This document shows, one piece after another, positions 25,810 through 34,711 of a stretch of 64,000 bases of DNA. Numbering within the stretch: position 1 is the stretch's first letter; each line of letters opens with the position of its first letter. The translations under genes and the position numbers were made by a program. The notes below the pieces were generated by a model that was given only the letters and a program-made list of their open reading frames with translations, searched no databases and was not told the origin of the DNA. Source of the stretch: CAWJJM01 sp963843275 (lineage in GTDB: Bacteria; Acidobacteriota; Thermoanaerobaculia; Multivoradales; JBCCEF01); assembly GCA_963843275.1 (NCBI GenBank), contig CAWJJM010000011.1, forward strand, positions 148,379 through 212,378, written 5' to 3'.

Positions 25810-28491
25810 TCAGTCGTCGCCGCGGCCGGCGCCCGACGCCGGCGTCGCCTTGAGCACCGGCCCGAAGAACAGCGCGTTGACGAGCAGCTTCTCGGTACCC
25901 CGCCAGTAGGCGCGGAACACCGGGTCGTCGGCGAAGCGCACCAGGGTGCCGCGCCCCACCCGGCCCGCCACGACGGCGGCGCTGCCGGCGAGCGCCGCCG
26001 TGTTCCGGGCCGAGGCGTAGCCGGCGAGCAGCGGGCGCTCGGTGTAGAGCGCCACGTTCTCGTACGGGTCCGGGGACGGCGCCAGCGGCCGGGCGCGGTC
26101 GCGGAACACCGGCAGCGACGGGTCCCGGATGCCGAAGGCGAGTGGGTGGGTGAGGTCGAGGCGGACCTGGAAGATGGCGCCGCTGATCTCGTCGACCGCC
26201 CGTTGGTGCTCGTAGTCGGCGTAGGCCGCCTGCGCCGGGGGCGCGCTCTCGGCGGTGCCGCCGGGCGCGGCCGGGGACACCGGGGCGGGGGCGCCGGCCG
26301 GCTCCGCGTCGGTGGCCAGGAGCGTCTCCGCGGCCCACTCCGCGGCCGTCTCGGTGGCGATCAGGGTGCCGCCTCCGTGCAGCCACCGCCGCAGGGCCTC
26401 CCCCACGCCCTCGGGCAGGTCGTCCCCGGCGCCGCCCACCATCACCACGTGCGTGTAGGGGCGCAGATCCACCCGCCCGAGCCGGTCCTTGTCGACCAGG
26501 GCGACCGGCACGCCGACGCGATGGTCGAGCACGTACCACACCTCGCCGGCCTCGCTCGGCGCGACGCCGCGGCCGACCACCAGCAGGGGGTGCGGCGCGG
26601 TCAACGGGCGCAGCGACGGGCTGCCCAGGTCGGCGCCCTCCTCGGTGAGGCCGCTGGCCAGCGCCCAGACGTCGACGCCGTCCTCGGCGGCGGCGGTGGC
26701 CAGCAGCTCGGCCAGCGCCGGCGGCGCCACCTCCTGGCCGGCCGCCGGCACCACGATCGCGCCCGCCGCGAAGGCGTGCCGCCCGCCGTCGGTGGCGGCG
26801 GTGAACGGGCGCGTCGCGACGCGCGCCGACACCCCCGCGGCGAGCAGCCGCTCGAGGGCCCGCGGCGCCCCCAGCTCCCGCCACTCGAAGGCCCAGGCGT
26901 AGGGTGACGCGGCGGCCGGCAGGCGTCCCGCCGCGGCGGCGGGCGCCCCGGCGGCCTCCCCCACCAGGCCAGGCACGAGGGCGGCGCGCGGCAGCTCCGC
27001 CGCCGGGAGTCCGAAGGCGAGCGGCAGGGTCCAGGCGGAGACGTCGTAGAAGGTCTCGTCGGCGAAGGTGGTGCGGCGCTCGAACAGCGCCTCGGCCAGG
27101 CGCGTCTGGCGCTGGTCCGCGGGCACCACCCAGGCGGCGCCGGGGACGAAGCGGTGCCCGCCGAGCTCCACCGGCCGTCCGAGGGGGCGCGCCTCGATGC
27201 CGTGCGCCGCCAGCAGCCGCAGCAGCTCGGCCGCCCGCGCCGGGTCGCCGCCGTCGCCCACCACCCAGCCGGCGCGCGGCCCGGCCGCCGCCGCGGCGCG
27301 CGCGTCGCGGTAGGCGTCGCGCTGGTACGCGAGCAGGGCCGGGCGCTCGGCGGCGGCCGCCGCCAGCATCGACAGCGAGGTCAGGACGTGGCCGCCGACG
27401 GCGTCGGCGAAGGTCAGCCGCCCGTTCTCGGTGGCGCGCACCAGGCCGCGGGCGCTCGCCTGCTCGAAGAGCACGCCCACCGCGCCCTGGACGTCCGGGT
27501 AGGTCGAGCCCTTGCCGTAGTAGAAGTCGTCGTAGTTCTCCTCGGTGTAGTAGAGACGGCCGGCGCGGTCGAAGGCGGCGGCGTGGAAGCGGGCGATGGC
27601 GCGCGTCAGGGCCAGGTTGAGCGCCGGGGTGAGCGGGTTCTGCCGCGACGGCACGCCGGGCTGGAAGAAGTAGGTCGAGTCCGAGCCCATCTCGTGGAAG
27701 TCGCCGAGCAGGTTGGGCCGCCAGCGCTGGAAGGTGGCCACCCGGGCGCGGCTCTCCGGCTGCTGCAGCAGCAACCAGTCGCGGTTGAGGTCGAACCAGT
27801 AGTGGTTGGTCCGCCCGGAGGGCCAGCCCTGGGCGTGCTCGCGGTGGTCGGGGTCGGCGACCGGTACTTCGCCACGATGGCTCTCCACCCAGCCGGCGAA
27901 GCGGGCCAGGCCGTCGGGGTTGAGGGCGGGGTCGATGAGCACCACCGCGTGCTCCAGGAGGGCCTCGACCTCCGGCCCCCGGCCCGCCGCCAGGTGGTAG
28001 GCGACCAGCATCGCCGCGTTGGCACCGCTCGCCTCGTCGCCGTGGATCGAGTAGCCCAGCCACACCACCACCGGCATCGCCGCCAGCGCCGCGTCGTCGG
28101 GGTACGGCGGCTCCGAAAGCGCGCGGTGGGCGGCACGGATCTCGTCGATCCGCGCCAGGTTGGCCGGCGACGACACCACCAACAGCACCTGGGGCCGCCC
28201 CTCGAAGGTCTCGCCCTGCACCTCGAGCTGCACCCGGTCGGAGGCCGCGGCGAGCCGGCGCGCCACCGCGACGATCTGGTCGGGCCGCGCGTGGCGGGTG
28301 CCCACCTCCCAACCCAGCACCTGCGCCGGCGTCGGGACGGCCGGGTCGTAGGGGGTCCCCGCCGGCAGCAGGGCGGGGGGCGCGGCGGCGGCCCGCCCGG
28401 CGGCGAGCCCGGCGGCAGCGAGGACGAGCAGGGCGACGCGGGCGGCGGCGCGGCGGCGCCCGCCGGCGAAACGGCACGGTCGGTCGATCAT
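25810..28491 (-). CDS. Exported M14-family zinc carboxypeptidase-like protein
   Basis: The 893-residue protein has a signal peptide (first ~37 residues). The peptidase domain shows zinc ligands His150 and Glu153 in SIHGDEAS and His266 in LGDFHEMGS, with Asn-Arg in LNRDW (~235-239) nearby; PALNPDG is also typical. The far C-terminal third (from about residue 620) resembles a GATase1/DJ-1-like domain (VVMVGGAGDDLPEG, then GGGTLIATE). This arrangement is known for large acidobacterial M14 proteins. It should trim C-terminal residues from peptides outside the cytoplasm. I could not place the catalytic Glu with confidence. A stand-alone gene. Confidence 0.85.
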   Translation of the reverse strand: MIDRPCRFAGGRRRAAARVALLVLAAAGLAAGRAAAAPPALLPAGTPYDPAVPTPAQVLGWEVGTRHARPDQIVAVARRLAAASDRVQLEVQGETFEGRPQVLLVVSSPANLARIDEIRAAHRALSEPPYPDDAALAAMPVVVWLGYSIHGDEASGANAAMLVAYHLAAGRGPEVEALLEHAVVLIDPALNPDGLARFAGWVESHRGEVPVADPDHREHAQGWPSGRTNHYWFDLNRDWLLLQQPESRARVATFQRWRPNLLGDFHEMGSDSTYFFQPGVPSRQNPLTPALNLALTRAIARFHAAAFDRAGRLYYTEENYDDFYYGKGSTYPDVQGAVGVLFEQASARGLVRATENGRLTFADAVGGHVLTSLSMLAAAAAERPALLAYQRDAYRDARAAAAAGPRAGWVVGDGGDPARAAELLRLLAAHGIEARPLGRPVELGGHRFVPGAAWVVPADQRQTRLAEALFERRTTFADETFYDVSAWTLPLAFGLPAAELPRAALVPGLVGEAAGAPAAAAGRLPAAASPYAWAFEWRELGAPRALERLLAAGVSARVATRPFTAATDGGRHAFAAGAIVVPAAGQEVAPPALAELLATAAAEDGVDVWALASGLTEEGADLGSPSLRPLTAPHPLLVVGRGVAPSEAGEVWYVLDHRVGVPVALVDKDRLGRVDLRPYTHVVMVGGAGDDLPEGVGEALRRWLHGGGTLIATETAAEWAAETLLATDAEPAGAPAPVSPAAPGGTAESAPPAQAAYADYEHQRAVDEISGAIFQVRLDLTHPLAFGIRDPSLPVFRDRARPLAPSPDPYENVALYTERPLLAGYASARNTAALAGSAAVVAGRVGRGTLVRFADDPVFRAYWRGTEKLLVNALFFGPVLKATPASGAGRGDD

Positions 28492-28525
28492 GGCGCCGGG
28501 ATCCTAGCAGCGGGGGCGCCGCGCC

Positions 28526-29821
28526 TCAGGCCGCCCGCCGCAGGCGTCGCAGCCGGCGGGTCAGCGGCAGCGCCAGCAACAGGCCGGCCCCGGCGGCCAC
28601 CGCCAGCAGCGTCCCCTCCCCCACCGCCGGCAGCCCGGCCGCGGCGGCGGCCGCCCGCAGCACGTTGCCGGTGCCGAGCACCAGGGTCACCGCGACGACC
28701 GCCGCCATCGCCGCGTTCGACAACGGCCCGTTGAGCCCCGCCGCCCCCATCAGCCGGCGGTCGTTGACCGCCAGCAGCAGGAACGCCGCCACCCAGGGGA
28801 GCAGGACGCCGTTGGCGGCCTGGGCGAGGAGGATCACCGGGATCGGCTTGACCCCGGACAGCCCGAAGGCGACGCCGGTGGCGAGCACCGCCCCCCACAC
28901 CGCCCGGTACCGCGGCGAGCGCGGCGCCCAGCGCTCGGGCCGGTCGGGATCGGCGAACAGGCCGCGGGCGGTGATCGCGGCGGCGAGCGGCGCCGTCACC
29001 GCCGACGACAGGCCGGCGGCGGCGAGGCCGGCGGCGAACAGGGGCGCCGCCCAGGCGCCCAACCGGGCGGCCAGGACCGCCGCCACCGCCGGGAAGGAGA
29101 ACGGTCCGTGGACGGCGCTGCCCACCACCAGCACCCCCATCGAGATCAACCCGCCGAGCAGCACCGACACGGTGAGGCCGAAGCGCACCTCGGAGAGCGC
29201 CTGCCCGCCGGCGACGCCGGAGCCGAGGAAGAGGTTGTAGGGCACCACGGTGGTGCCGATCAGACCCAGCACCAGGAAGGCCGAGCCGGCGGGCAGCGAC
29301 GGCACCAGGGCGCCGGCGGCGAGCTCGCCCGCGGGCGGGGCGAGCAGGGCCGCGCTGAGCAGGAACGCCGCGCCCATGACGGCGACGGTCGCCGCCAGGA
29401 TCCGCGCCACGGTCGACGGGTTGCCGAGCCACAGCAGCAGCGCCGCCAGCGCTCCGGAGACGAGCGTCAGGACACGCGCCGGCAGCCCGACGGCCAGGGC
29501 CAGGCCGGCCACTCCGCCGAGGATGTTGCCGGCCTCGTAGGCGGCGCAGCCGAGCAGGATGGCGACCAGCACCAGGAGCACGCCGCCGGCGCCGCCGCCG
29601 TGGCGCCGCGACAGGGCGCTCGCCAGGTCGCGCCCCGAGACGGCGGTGAGCCGCGCCGCGGCCTCCTGCAGCACCAGCGTGGCGACGGTCGAGAAGACCA
29701 GCGCCCAGAGCAGGGACAGCCCGAAGCGCGAGCCCGCGGAGGCGGCGGTCGTCACCGTCCCGGGCCCCAGGAAGGCGGCCGCGATCACCGACCACAGCAG
29801 GACCGCGAGCAGCCGTTTCAC
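28526..29821 (-). CDS. Nramp-family transporter with altered metal-binding motifs
   Basis: The 431-residue protein has about 11 hydrophobic segments and the Nramp/LeuT fold signature. The first helix reads FLGPGTVTTA, where classical manganese/iron transporters have DPGN; the sixth has TVVPYNLFLGSG, where they have (A)MPHN. The Asp, Asn and Met that bind the metal are thus Gly, Thr and Val here. The fold assignment is good, but divalent metal transport cannot be assumed; the related magnesium-type or outgroup members also deviate here. It starts at a GTG overlapping the hyuB stop (GTGA), so expression is coupled to that enzyme. Confidence 0.8.
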   Translation of the reverse strand: MKRLLAVLLWSVIAAAFLGPGTVTTAASAGSRFGLSLLWALVFSTVATLVLQEAAARLTAVSGRDLASALSRRHGGGAGGVLLVLVAILLGCAAYEAGNILGGVAGLALAVGLPARVLTLVSGALAALLLWLGNPSTVARILAATVAVMGAAFLLSAALLAPPAGELAAGALVPSLPAGSAFLVLGLIGTTVVPYNLFLGSGVAGGQALSEVRFGLTVSVLLGGLISMGVLVVGSAVHGPFSFPAVAAVLAARLGAWAAPLFAAGLAAAGLSSAVTAPLAAAITARGLFADPDRPERWAPRSPRYRAVWGAVLATGVAFGLSGVKPIPVILLAQAANGVLLPWVAAFLLLAVNDRRLMGAAGLNGPLSNAAMAAVVAVTLVLGTGNVLRAAAAAAGLPAVGEGTLLAVAAGAGLLLALPLTRRLRRLRRAA

Positions 29822-31419
29822 GGCGGGCCCCAGCCGCCGCCGCCCGGCGTCTCGAGGACCAGGCGGTCGCCCGGCGCGACCTCGCAGCCGTCCACCGCGC
29901 CCAGCTCGACCACGGCGCCGTCGGCCCGCACGAGGCGCTGGCGGCCGGGGGCGCCGGGCCCGCCGCCGGCGCCGCCGCGCGGCCCCGCGGCGCGGTGCTG
30001 GGTGAGCAGCGACAACGACATCGGCGCCAGGAACTCGATCTCCCGCACCACGCCGTCGCCGCCCCGCCAGCGGCCGGCGCCCCCCGAGCCGCGGCGCACC
30101 GCGAAGCGCCACAGCCGCACCGGGTAGCGCAGCTCGAGCACCTCGGGGTCGGTGGCGCGGGTGTTGGTCATGTGGCTGTGCACCGCCGAGGCGCCGGCGA
30201 AGCCCGGCCCGGCGCCGCAGCCGCCGGCCACCGTCTCGTAGTAGCCGAAGCGGTCGCTGCCGAAGAGCACGTTGTTCATCGTCCCCTGGCTGCCGGCGGC
30301 GAGGCCGAGCGCCGCCAGCAGGACGTCGACCAGGCGCTGGCTGGTCTCCACGTTGCCGCCGACCACGGCCGGACAGCGCGCCGGGTCGTCGGGGAACGGC
30401 GGGTCGAGGAAGCTGCCCGGCGGCACCACCAGCTCGACGGGCCGCGCCAGCCCCTCGTTGAGCGGCAGCGGCTCGCCCACCAGGAGGCGCAGGACGTAGA
30501 GCACCGCGGACCGCACCACCGCCGGCGTGGCGTTGAGGTTGCCCGGGTGCACCGGGCCCGAGCCGGTGAAGTCGATGCGCGCCGCCGGGCCCCCGGCGTC
30601 GGGGCGTAGCTCCACGGCCACCCGCAGCGGCGTGCCGTCGTCGAGCCGGTCCTCGGCGGTCCGCGCTCCGGCCGGCAGGCGCTCCGCCAGGCGTCCCAGC
30701 GCGGCACGCAGCAGGCTCTCGGCCCGTACCTCCAGGCCGGCCATCGCCGCGGCCACGGTGTCGGCGCCCGCCGCTCCGGCCAGCGCCCGCAACGCCTCGG
30801 CGCCACGCCGGTTCGCCGCCACCGCCGCGGCCAGATCGGCGAGGTTCTCCTCCACCGCCCGCGAGGGCCACGGCGGCGCCTCGAGGCGGCCCCGCACCTG
30901 CTCCCACCGCGCCACGCCCGCCCGGAACAGGTGCACCGGCGGCAGGACCACGCCCTCGTCGGCCAGGCGCCGCGCGTCCGGCGGCATCGAGCCGGGACGG
31001 CTGCCGCCGATCTCCGCGTGGTGGGCGCGGCTGGCCGCATAGCCGAGCAGCTCCCCGGCCGCGGACCCCGCCCCGGCGCCAGCGGCGAACACCGGCGTGA
31101 TCACCGTCACGTCGGGCAGGTGCGAGCCGCCATACCCGGGATGGTTGGTGACCACCACGTCGCCCGGCTCCAGCGGGACCGTCGCCGCCACCCGGCGCAC
31201 GCAGAGGCCGAGGGCGCCGAGGTGCACCGGGATGTGGGGGGCGTTGACCACCAGCCCGCCGGCCGGGTCGAGCAGGGCGCAGGAGAAGTCCAGCCGCTCC
31301 TTGACGTTGGTCGACAGCGCGGTGCGCCGCAGCATCTCGCCCATCTCCCGGGCGATGGCGGCGAAGCGGTTGGTGAACAGCTCCAGCCGCACCGGGTCGG
31401 CGAGGGGTGGCGCCGTCAT
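29818..31419 (-). CDS. hyuB: Hydantoinase B/oxoprolinase-type subunit
   Basis: The 533-residue protein matches the B subunit of ATP-dependent hydantoinase/5-oxoprolinase enzymes: SCALLDPAGGLVVNAPHIPV, TNHPGYGGSHLPDVTVI, the HHAEIGG block, GPVHPGNLNATPAVVRSA and GSQGTMNNVLFG. With an A subunit it would open cyclic amides such as hydantoins, 5-oxoproline or N-methylhydantoin at the cost of ATP. No A subunit is adjacent; a candidate (hyuA) lies about 11 kb away on the same strand. Its start overlaps the stop of the upstream membrane protein (ATGA) and its stop overlaps the Nramp-like start. Confidence 0.88.
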   Translation of the reverse strand: MTAPPLADPVRLELFTNRFAAIAREMGEMLRRTALSTNVKERLDFSCALLDPAGGLVVNAPHIPVHLGALGLCVRRVAATVPLEPGDVVVTNHPGYGGSHLPDVTVITPVFAAGAGAGSAAGELLGYAASRAHHAEIGGSRPGSMPPDARRLADEGVVLPPVHLFRAGVARWEQVRGRLEAPPWPSRAVEENLADLAAAVAANRRGAEALRALAGAAGADTVAAAMAGLEVRAESLLRAALGRLAERLPAGARTAEDRLDDGTPLRVAVELRPDAGGPAARIDFTGSGPVHPGNLNATPAVVRSAVLYVLRLLVGEPLPLNEGLARPVELVVPPGSFLDPPFPDDPARCPAVVGGNVETSQRLVDVLLAALGLAAGSQGTMNNVLFGSDRFGYYETVAGGCGAGPGFAGASAVHSHMTNTRATDPEVLELRYPVRLWRFAVRRGSGGAGRWRGGDGVVREIEFLAPMSLSLLTQHRAAGPRGGAGGGPGAPGRQRLVRADGAVVELGAVDGCEVAPGDRLVLETPGGGGWGPP

Positions 31420-31922
31420 CCCGGCTCGATCGGCTGCGGAGCGGCCACGGCCGCCGGGGCAGGCAGCTCGCGCGCCCGTGGCCAGCCCAGGGCCATCCCC
31501 ACCCAGGCCGCGGCGCCGAACAGGACGGCCCACCGCGGGCTCCCGCTGGCCAGGGCGAGGACCAGCCCGACCACGGCGGCGGCCTCGCGCAGCGCGAAGC
31601 CGACCAGCTTCGCCGTCCGGTAACGGTCCAGCCGATCGGCCGCCGTCGCACCCCCGGGGGTCTGCCGCTGCCGCGCCAGGAGCCGGCGCTCGACGAGCGG
31701 CGCGGCGACCAGCAGCAGCGCGCCCGTGGCGGCGAGCATCCCGGGCAGGGGAGACGGCAGGACGGCCCGCGGAAACCCGCCGAACCGACCGGAGGTCAGG
31801 GCCCAGGCGACGGCGACGTACGCGGCCACCGCGGCGGCCAGCGCACCGGCCACGACCTGCACGGCGAGCAGGCGGGGGGCACCGGGGCCGACGGCCGGCG
31901 TCTGCGGGTTCCCTGTGGTCAT
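31416..31922 (-). CDS. Small integral membrane protein
   Basis: The 168-residue protein has four likely membrane segments (near residues 17-37, 52-72, 100-125 and 130-145) and a Pro/Ala tail. The start at 31922 is supported by a strong GGGGGAGGAAGGG upstream; the longer in-frame reading is Arg/Pro-rich and does not look like protein. It is the first gene of an operon with hyuB and the Nramp-like transporter (ATGA overlap with hyuB). The function is unknown and I do not recognise a domain. Confidence 0.7.
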   Translation of the reverse strand: MTTGNPQTPAVGPGAPRLLAVQVVAGALAAAVAAYVAVAWALTSGRFGGFPRAVLPSPLPGMLAATGALLLVAAPLVERRLLARQRQTPGGATAADRLDRYRTAKLVGFALREAAAVVGLVLALASGSPRWAVLFGAAAWVGMALGWPRARELPAPAAVAAPQPIEPG

Positions 31923-32124
31923 CCCGACCCTTCCTCCCCCGCGGACCGCGGCCCTCGGCCGGCGCGGCACCGCGCCGCCGGTCCCTCCCATCCTCGTCCT
32001 CCCGCGTCCGCGTGGAGCGGCGCCATGATGGGACGGCGCCGGAGCGCTGTCAAGACGGCGCGGCGCCCCGCCCGGCACCCACCGGGCTGGTAGGATCGCG
32101 CGCCACGGCGCTCCGGACCATCGC

Positions 32125-32691
32125 ATGCAGCAGCCGACCATCATCGGTGAGGATCCCGGCGAAGGCGACGCGCTCCCGGACGTTTCCGAGCGCTCCGCCG
32201 AGCTCGCCCGCCGCTACTCCCGCCTCATCCACTCCGCCGTCGCCACGGTCGCCGGAGGCGACGCCGCGCGGCTCGCCGACGACGTCGAGCAGCACGTGCT
32301 GATCCAGCTCTTCCGCCAGCTCGCCGGTGAGCAAGAGATCCGCCATCCGGCCTCTTATCTATACCGGGCGGCCGTGCGCGAGACCGTTCGGGTGCTGCGC
32401 CTCGAGGCGCGGTACGAGCGCGGGCGGGCGGCGGCCGGCGAGCTGCCGTCCACCGCCGGGCCCGATCCCGAGCGGGCGCTCGCCGCCCGCGAGCTGCGCG
32501 AGAAGGTGTCGACGGCGCTCGGCAGCCTGACCGCCGCGCGCCGGCGGGCGGCCCGGGCCCACCTGGCCGGGTTCGACGTGAGGGAGATCATGGCGATGTA
32601 TGGCTGGACCTACAACCGGGCCCGCAACCTGATCGCACGGGGCATGGCCGACCTGCGGCGGGCCCTGCGTTCCCGAGGCGTCGATGGCTGA
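32125..32691 (+). CDS. ECF-like sigma-70 family RNA polymerase sigma factor
   Basis: The 188-residue protein has sigma region 2-like sequence (YSRLIHSAVATVAGG, then EQHVLIQLFRQLAG and HPASYLYRAAVRETVRVLR) and region 4 (LTAARRRAARAHLAGFDVREIMAMYG, a helix-turn-helix). Region 3 is missing, as expected for ECF-type factors. It should redirect RNA polymerase to a small regulon. The adjacent gene overlaps by 8 bases and encodes a zinc-finger membrane protein, a classical sigma/anti-sigma layout. Its promoter target is not known; the downstream envelope genes are candidates. It could also be a divergent, SigZ-like factor. Confidence 0.85.
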   Translation: MQQPTIIGEDPGEGDALPDVSERSAELARRYSRLIHSAVATVAGGDAARLADDVEQHVLIQLFRQLAGEQEIRHPASYLYRAAVRETVRVLRLEARYERGRAAAGELPSTAGPDPERALAARELREKVSTALGSLTAARRRAARAHLAGFDVREIMAMYGWTYNRARNLIARGMADLRRALRSRGVDG

Positions 32692-33352
32692 GCCGCCGCT
32701 GCTGCCGGGGCCCGCCTGGCAGACCTCCGCCGGCGAGCACCCGTCCGCCGAGGCGTGGGAGCACCTCGCCTGCGGCGAGCTGGCGGCCGCCGAACGCCGC
32801 CGTCTGCTCGACCACGTGGCGGGCTGCACCGAGTGCACGCGCATCTACCGCGCCCTCGGCATCCTGGAGCGCGGCGCCCGCGCCTTCGACCCCGGCGTCC
32901 CGCGACGGGGGCTGGCGCTGCCGGCGCGGCCCGGGCCGGTGGCGTGGCGCTGGGGTGCGGCGGCCGCCCTCGCCGCCGCCGCGGCCGCGGTCGTCCTGTG
33001 GATCGGCGTCCGCCCGCCGGCGCCGGCCGTGCCCCCCGCCGCCGGCGTCGTCCGCTCCGGACCGGCGGCGGCGGTCCCGGTCCTGCGTTCGCCGCTCGGC
33101 ACGGTCGCCGGGCCGGTCGCCTTCGCCTGGGAGGCGGTGCCCGGAGCGGTGCGCTACCGCCTCGAGCTGCTCGACGCCGACGGAGAGGTCCTCGGCGCGG
33201 TGGTGACCGGCGGCACCGGGGCGGCCTGGCCGGCCGCCGTCCCGGCCCGTCCCGGCCGCTACTACTGGCGGGTCGTCGCCGATCTCGAGCGCGGCGGCAC
33301 CGCCGCCTCGCCGTTGGCCGACTTCGAGCTCACCGGTCCGCCGACCCGCTAG
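32684..33352 (+). CDS. Zinc-finger single-pass membrane protein, putative anti-sigma factor
   Basis: The 222-residue protein has an N-terminal HxxxCxxC zinc-finger motif (His44, Cys48, Cys51 in DHVAGCTEC), a single membrane segment at ~88-108 and an extracytoplasmic domain (~120-220). The finger resembles the anti-sigma zinc-binding (ZAS) type, which holds the sigma factor at the membrane until a signal arrives. The gene begins inside the sigma gene (8-base overlap). The outer domain looks like an immunoglobulin-like beta-sandwich (FAWEAVPGAVRYRLELLD, then GRYYWRVVADLE). The signal it senses is unknown. Confidence 0.8.
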   Translation: MAEPPLLPGPAWQTSAGEHPSAEAWEHLACGELAAAERRRLLDHVAGCTECTRIYRALGILERGARAFDPGVPRRGLALPARPGPVAWRWGAAAALAAAAAAVVLWIGVRPPAPAVPPAAGVVRSGPAAAVPVLRSPLGTVAGPVAFAWEAVPGAVRYRLELLDADGEVLGAVVTGGTGAAWPAAVPARPGRYYWRVVADLERGGTAASPLADFELTGPPTR

Positions 33353-33531
33353 ACACCGGATGCGCCCTACATCCACGCCGGTCTCCAGCTCCGCCCCCGG
33401 CCGGAGTCGCCGGACGCCCGCGCCGGGGAAGCTCGCCCCGCCGGCGACGCGCGCCGCGCCGCGCCGCCGGGTCACGCCCGACGAGGAACGCAACTCGAGC
33501 CGCCCCACCCCCCTGCGAGCGGGCGTGAGCG

Positions 33532-34650
33532 TCACGCGGCGGGACGCCGGGGTAGCGTGAACACCGGCACCACCCAGCCCGCCTCGAGGTCGATTCCCAG
33601 GACGACCACGTGGAGGAGCAGCGTCCACGAGATCCTCTCCGCCGGCGAGCGCCACACGGTCGGCCGGCAGCCGCTCGGGATGTCGAAGGCGACCGGCACG
33701 GCGGCACCGCGCGGCCCGAGGTAGAGGTCGGCCGGCGGCACCGAGCGTTCCGCGGACCAGAGCTCGGAGTGCCCGATGCGGCGGCTCGCTCGGCCGCTGG
33801 AGCCGGGTGGTGGAGGGTCCAGGGCCCATCGCGTGCAGACCAGGCGGAGGCGGATGGCCTTCGGCGCGCTGCCCAGGCCGGTGAGGATGCGACCCTCGAG
33901 CCGGCCTCCGATCGCCCCGGGCAGCGTGCTCATCTCGAAGGTCGAGGCGCCGAAGCGCCAGCGGACGAGCCACAGGCGCAGTGCCAGGCCGGCGAGCAGG
34001 AGCGCGGGGACGAGCCACGCGGCGCTGGGCAGCAGCGCCCGGGCGAGCCCGGCGGGGTCGTCGCGCCAGCGCGCCAGGTCCGGGGGGGAGCTCCGCCAGA
34101 CGACGAGGACCATCGGCAAGGCCAGGGCCGCAGCGCCGGCTGCCGCCAGGGCGAAGAGGGCCGAGGTCGCTCCCACCCGCCCGCGCAGCCGGCCGGTCGC
34201 CCACTCCTCGTTCCAGCGCCACGGCTCGTCCGGAGAGGCCTGTCGCAGCACCTCGGAGGCGTCGGGCTCCCGCAACCCGCCGTGCCGGAGCCCTGCGCCG
34301 TCGGGCATCGCCCGGAACAGCGCGGTGAGGGCCACCAGCCCGCCGAGCAGCGAGGCGGCGCCCAGCGACCCCATCGGCTCCCAGCCCGGCTCCCCGAAGG
34401 CCCATCGCACCACCGCGACCGACAGCGCGGCGAGCCCCAGCACCTGCGCCAGTCCCGAGATCGCCAACCCCGCGCAGGCGAGCCCGCCGCGGCCGACGAC
34501 GGCGAGCGCGCCGCGCAACTCCGCGTCCGAGGGCAGCCCGGGGTTCGTGGCGGGCTCCGTCGCGGTCTCCGAAACGGGGCTGAAGTCCTCCAGAGGGACG
34601 AGCGCGGCGGCCTCCCGGCGGCCCTCGTCGTCGCCGGCGAGCCGGCTCAC
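33532..34650 (-). CDS. Four-helix membrane protein of unknown function
   Basis: The 372-residue protein has four likely membrane segments (about 57-83, 95-114, 162-186 and 208-229) and a soluble C-terminal part. The stretch FGASTFEMSTLPGAIGGRLEGRI resembles a group of large uncharacterised bacterial membrane proteins; I do not recognise a named domain. The start is a GTG at 34650 with GGGGGAGGGG just upstream. It lies downstream of the first beta-helix gene on the same strand, with 62 bases between them, and its C-terminus faces the sigma/anti-sigma pair. Confidence 0.65.
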   Translation of the reverse strand: MSRLAGDDEGRREAAALVPLEDFSPVSETATEPATNPGLPSDAELRGALAVVGRGGLACAGLAISGLAQVLGLAALSVAVVRWAFGEPGWEPMGSLGAASLLGGLVALTALFRAMPDGAGLRHGGLREPDASEVLRQASPDEPWRWNEEWATGRLRGRVGATSALFALAAAGAAALALPMVLVVWRSSPPDLARWRDDPAGLARALLPSAAWLVPALLLAGLALRLWLVRWRFGASTFEMSTLPGAIGGRLEGRILTGLGSAPKAIRLRLVCTRWALDPPPPGSSGRASRRIGHSELWSAERSVPPADLYLGPRGAAVPVAFDIPSGCRPTVWRSPAERISWTLLLHVVVLGIDLEAGWVVPVFTLPRRPAA

Positions 34651-34711
34651 CCCCTCCCCCTGGCGGCCGGTCGGCCTCCGGCGAGGACGAGGCGGCAGGC
34701 GAGGGGGCCGC

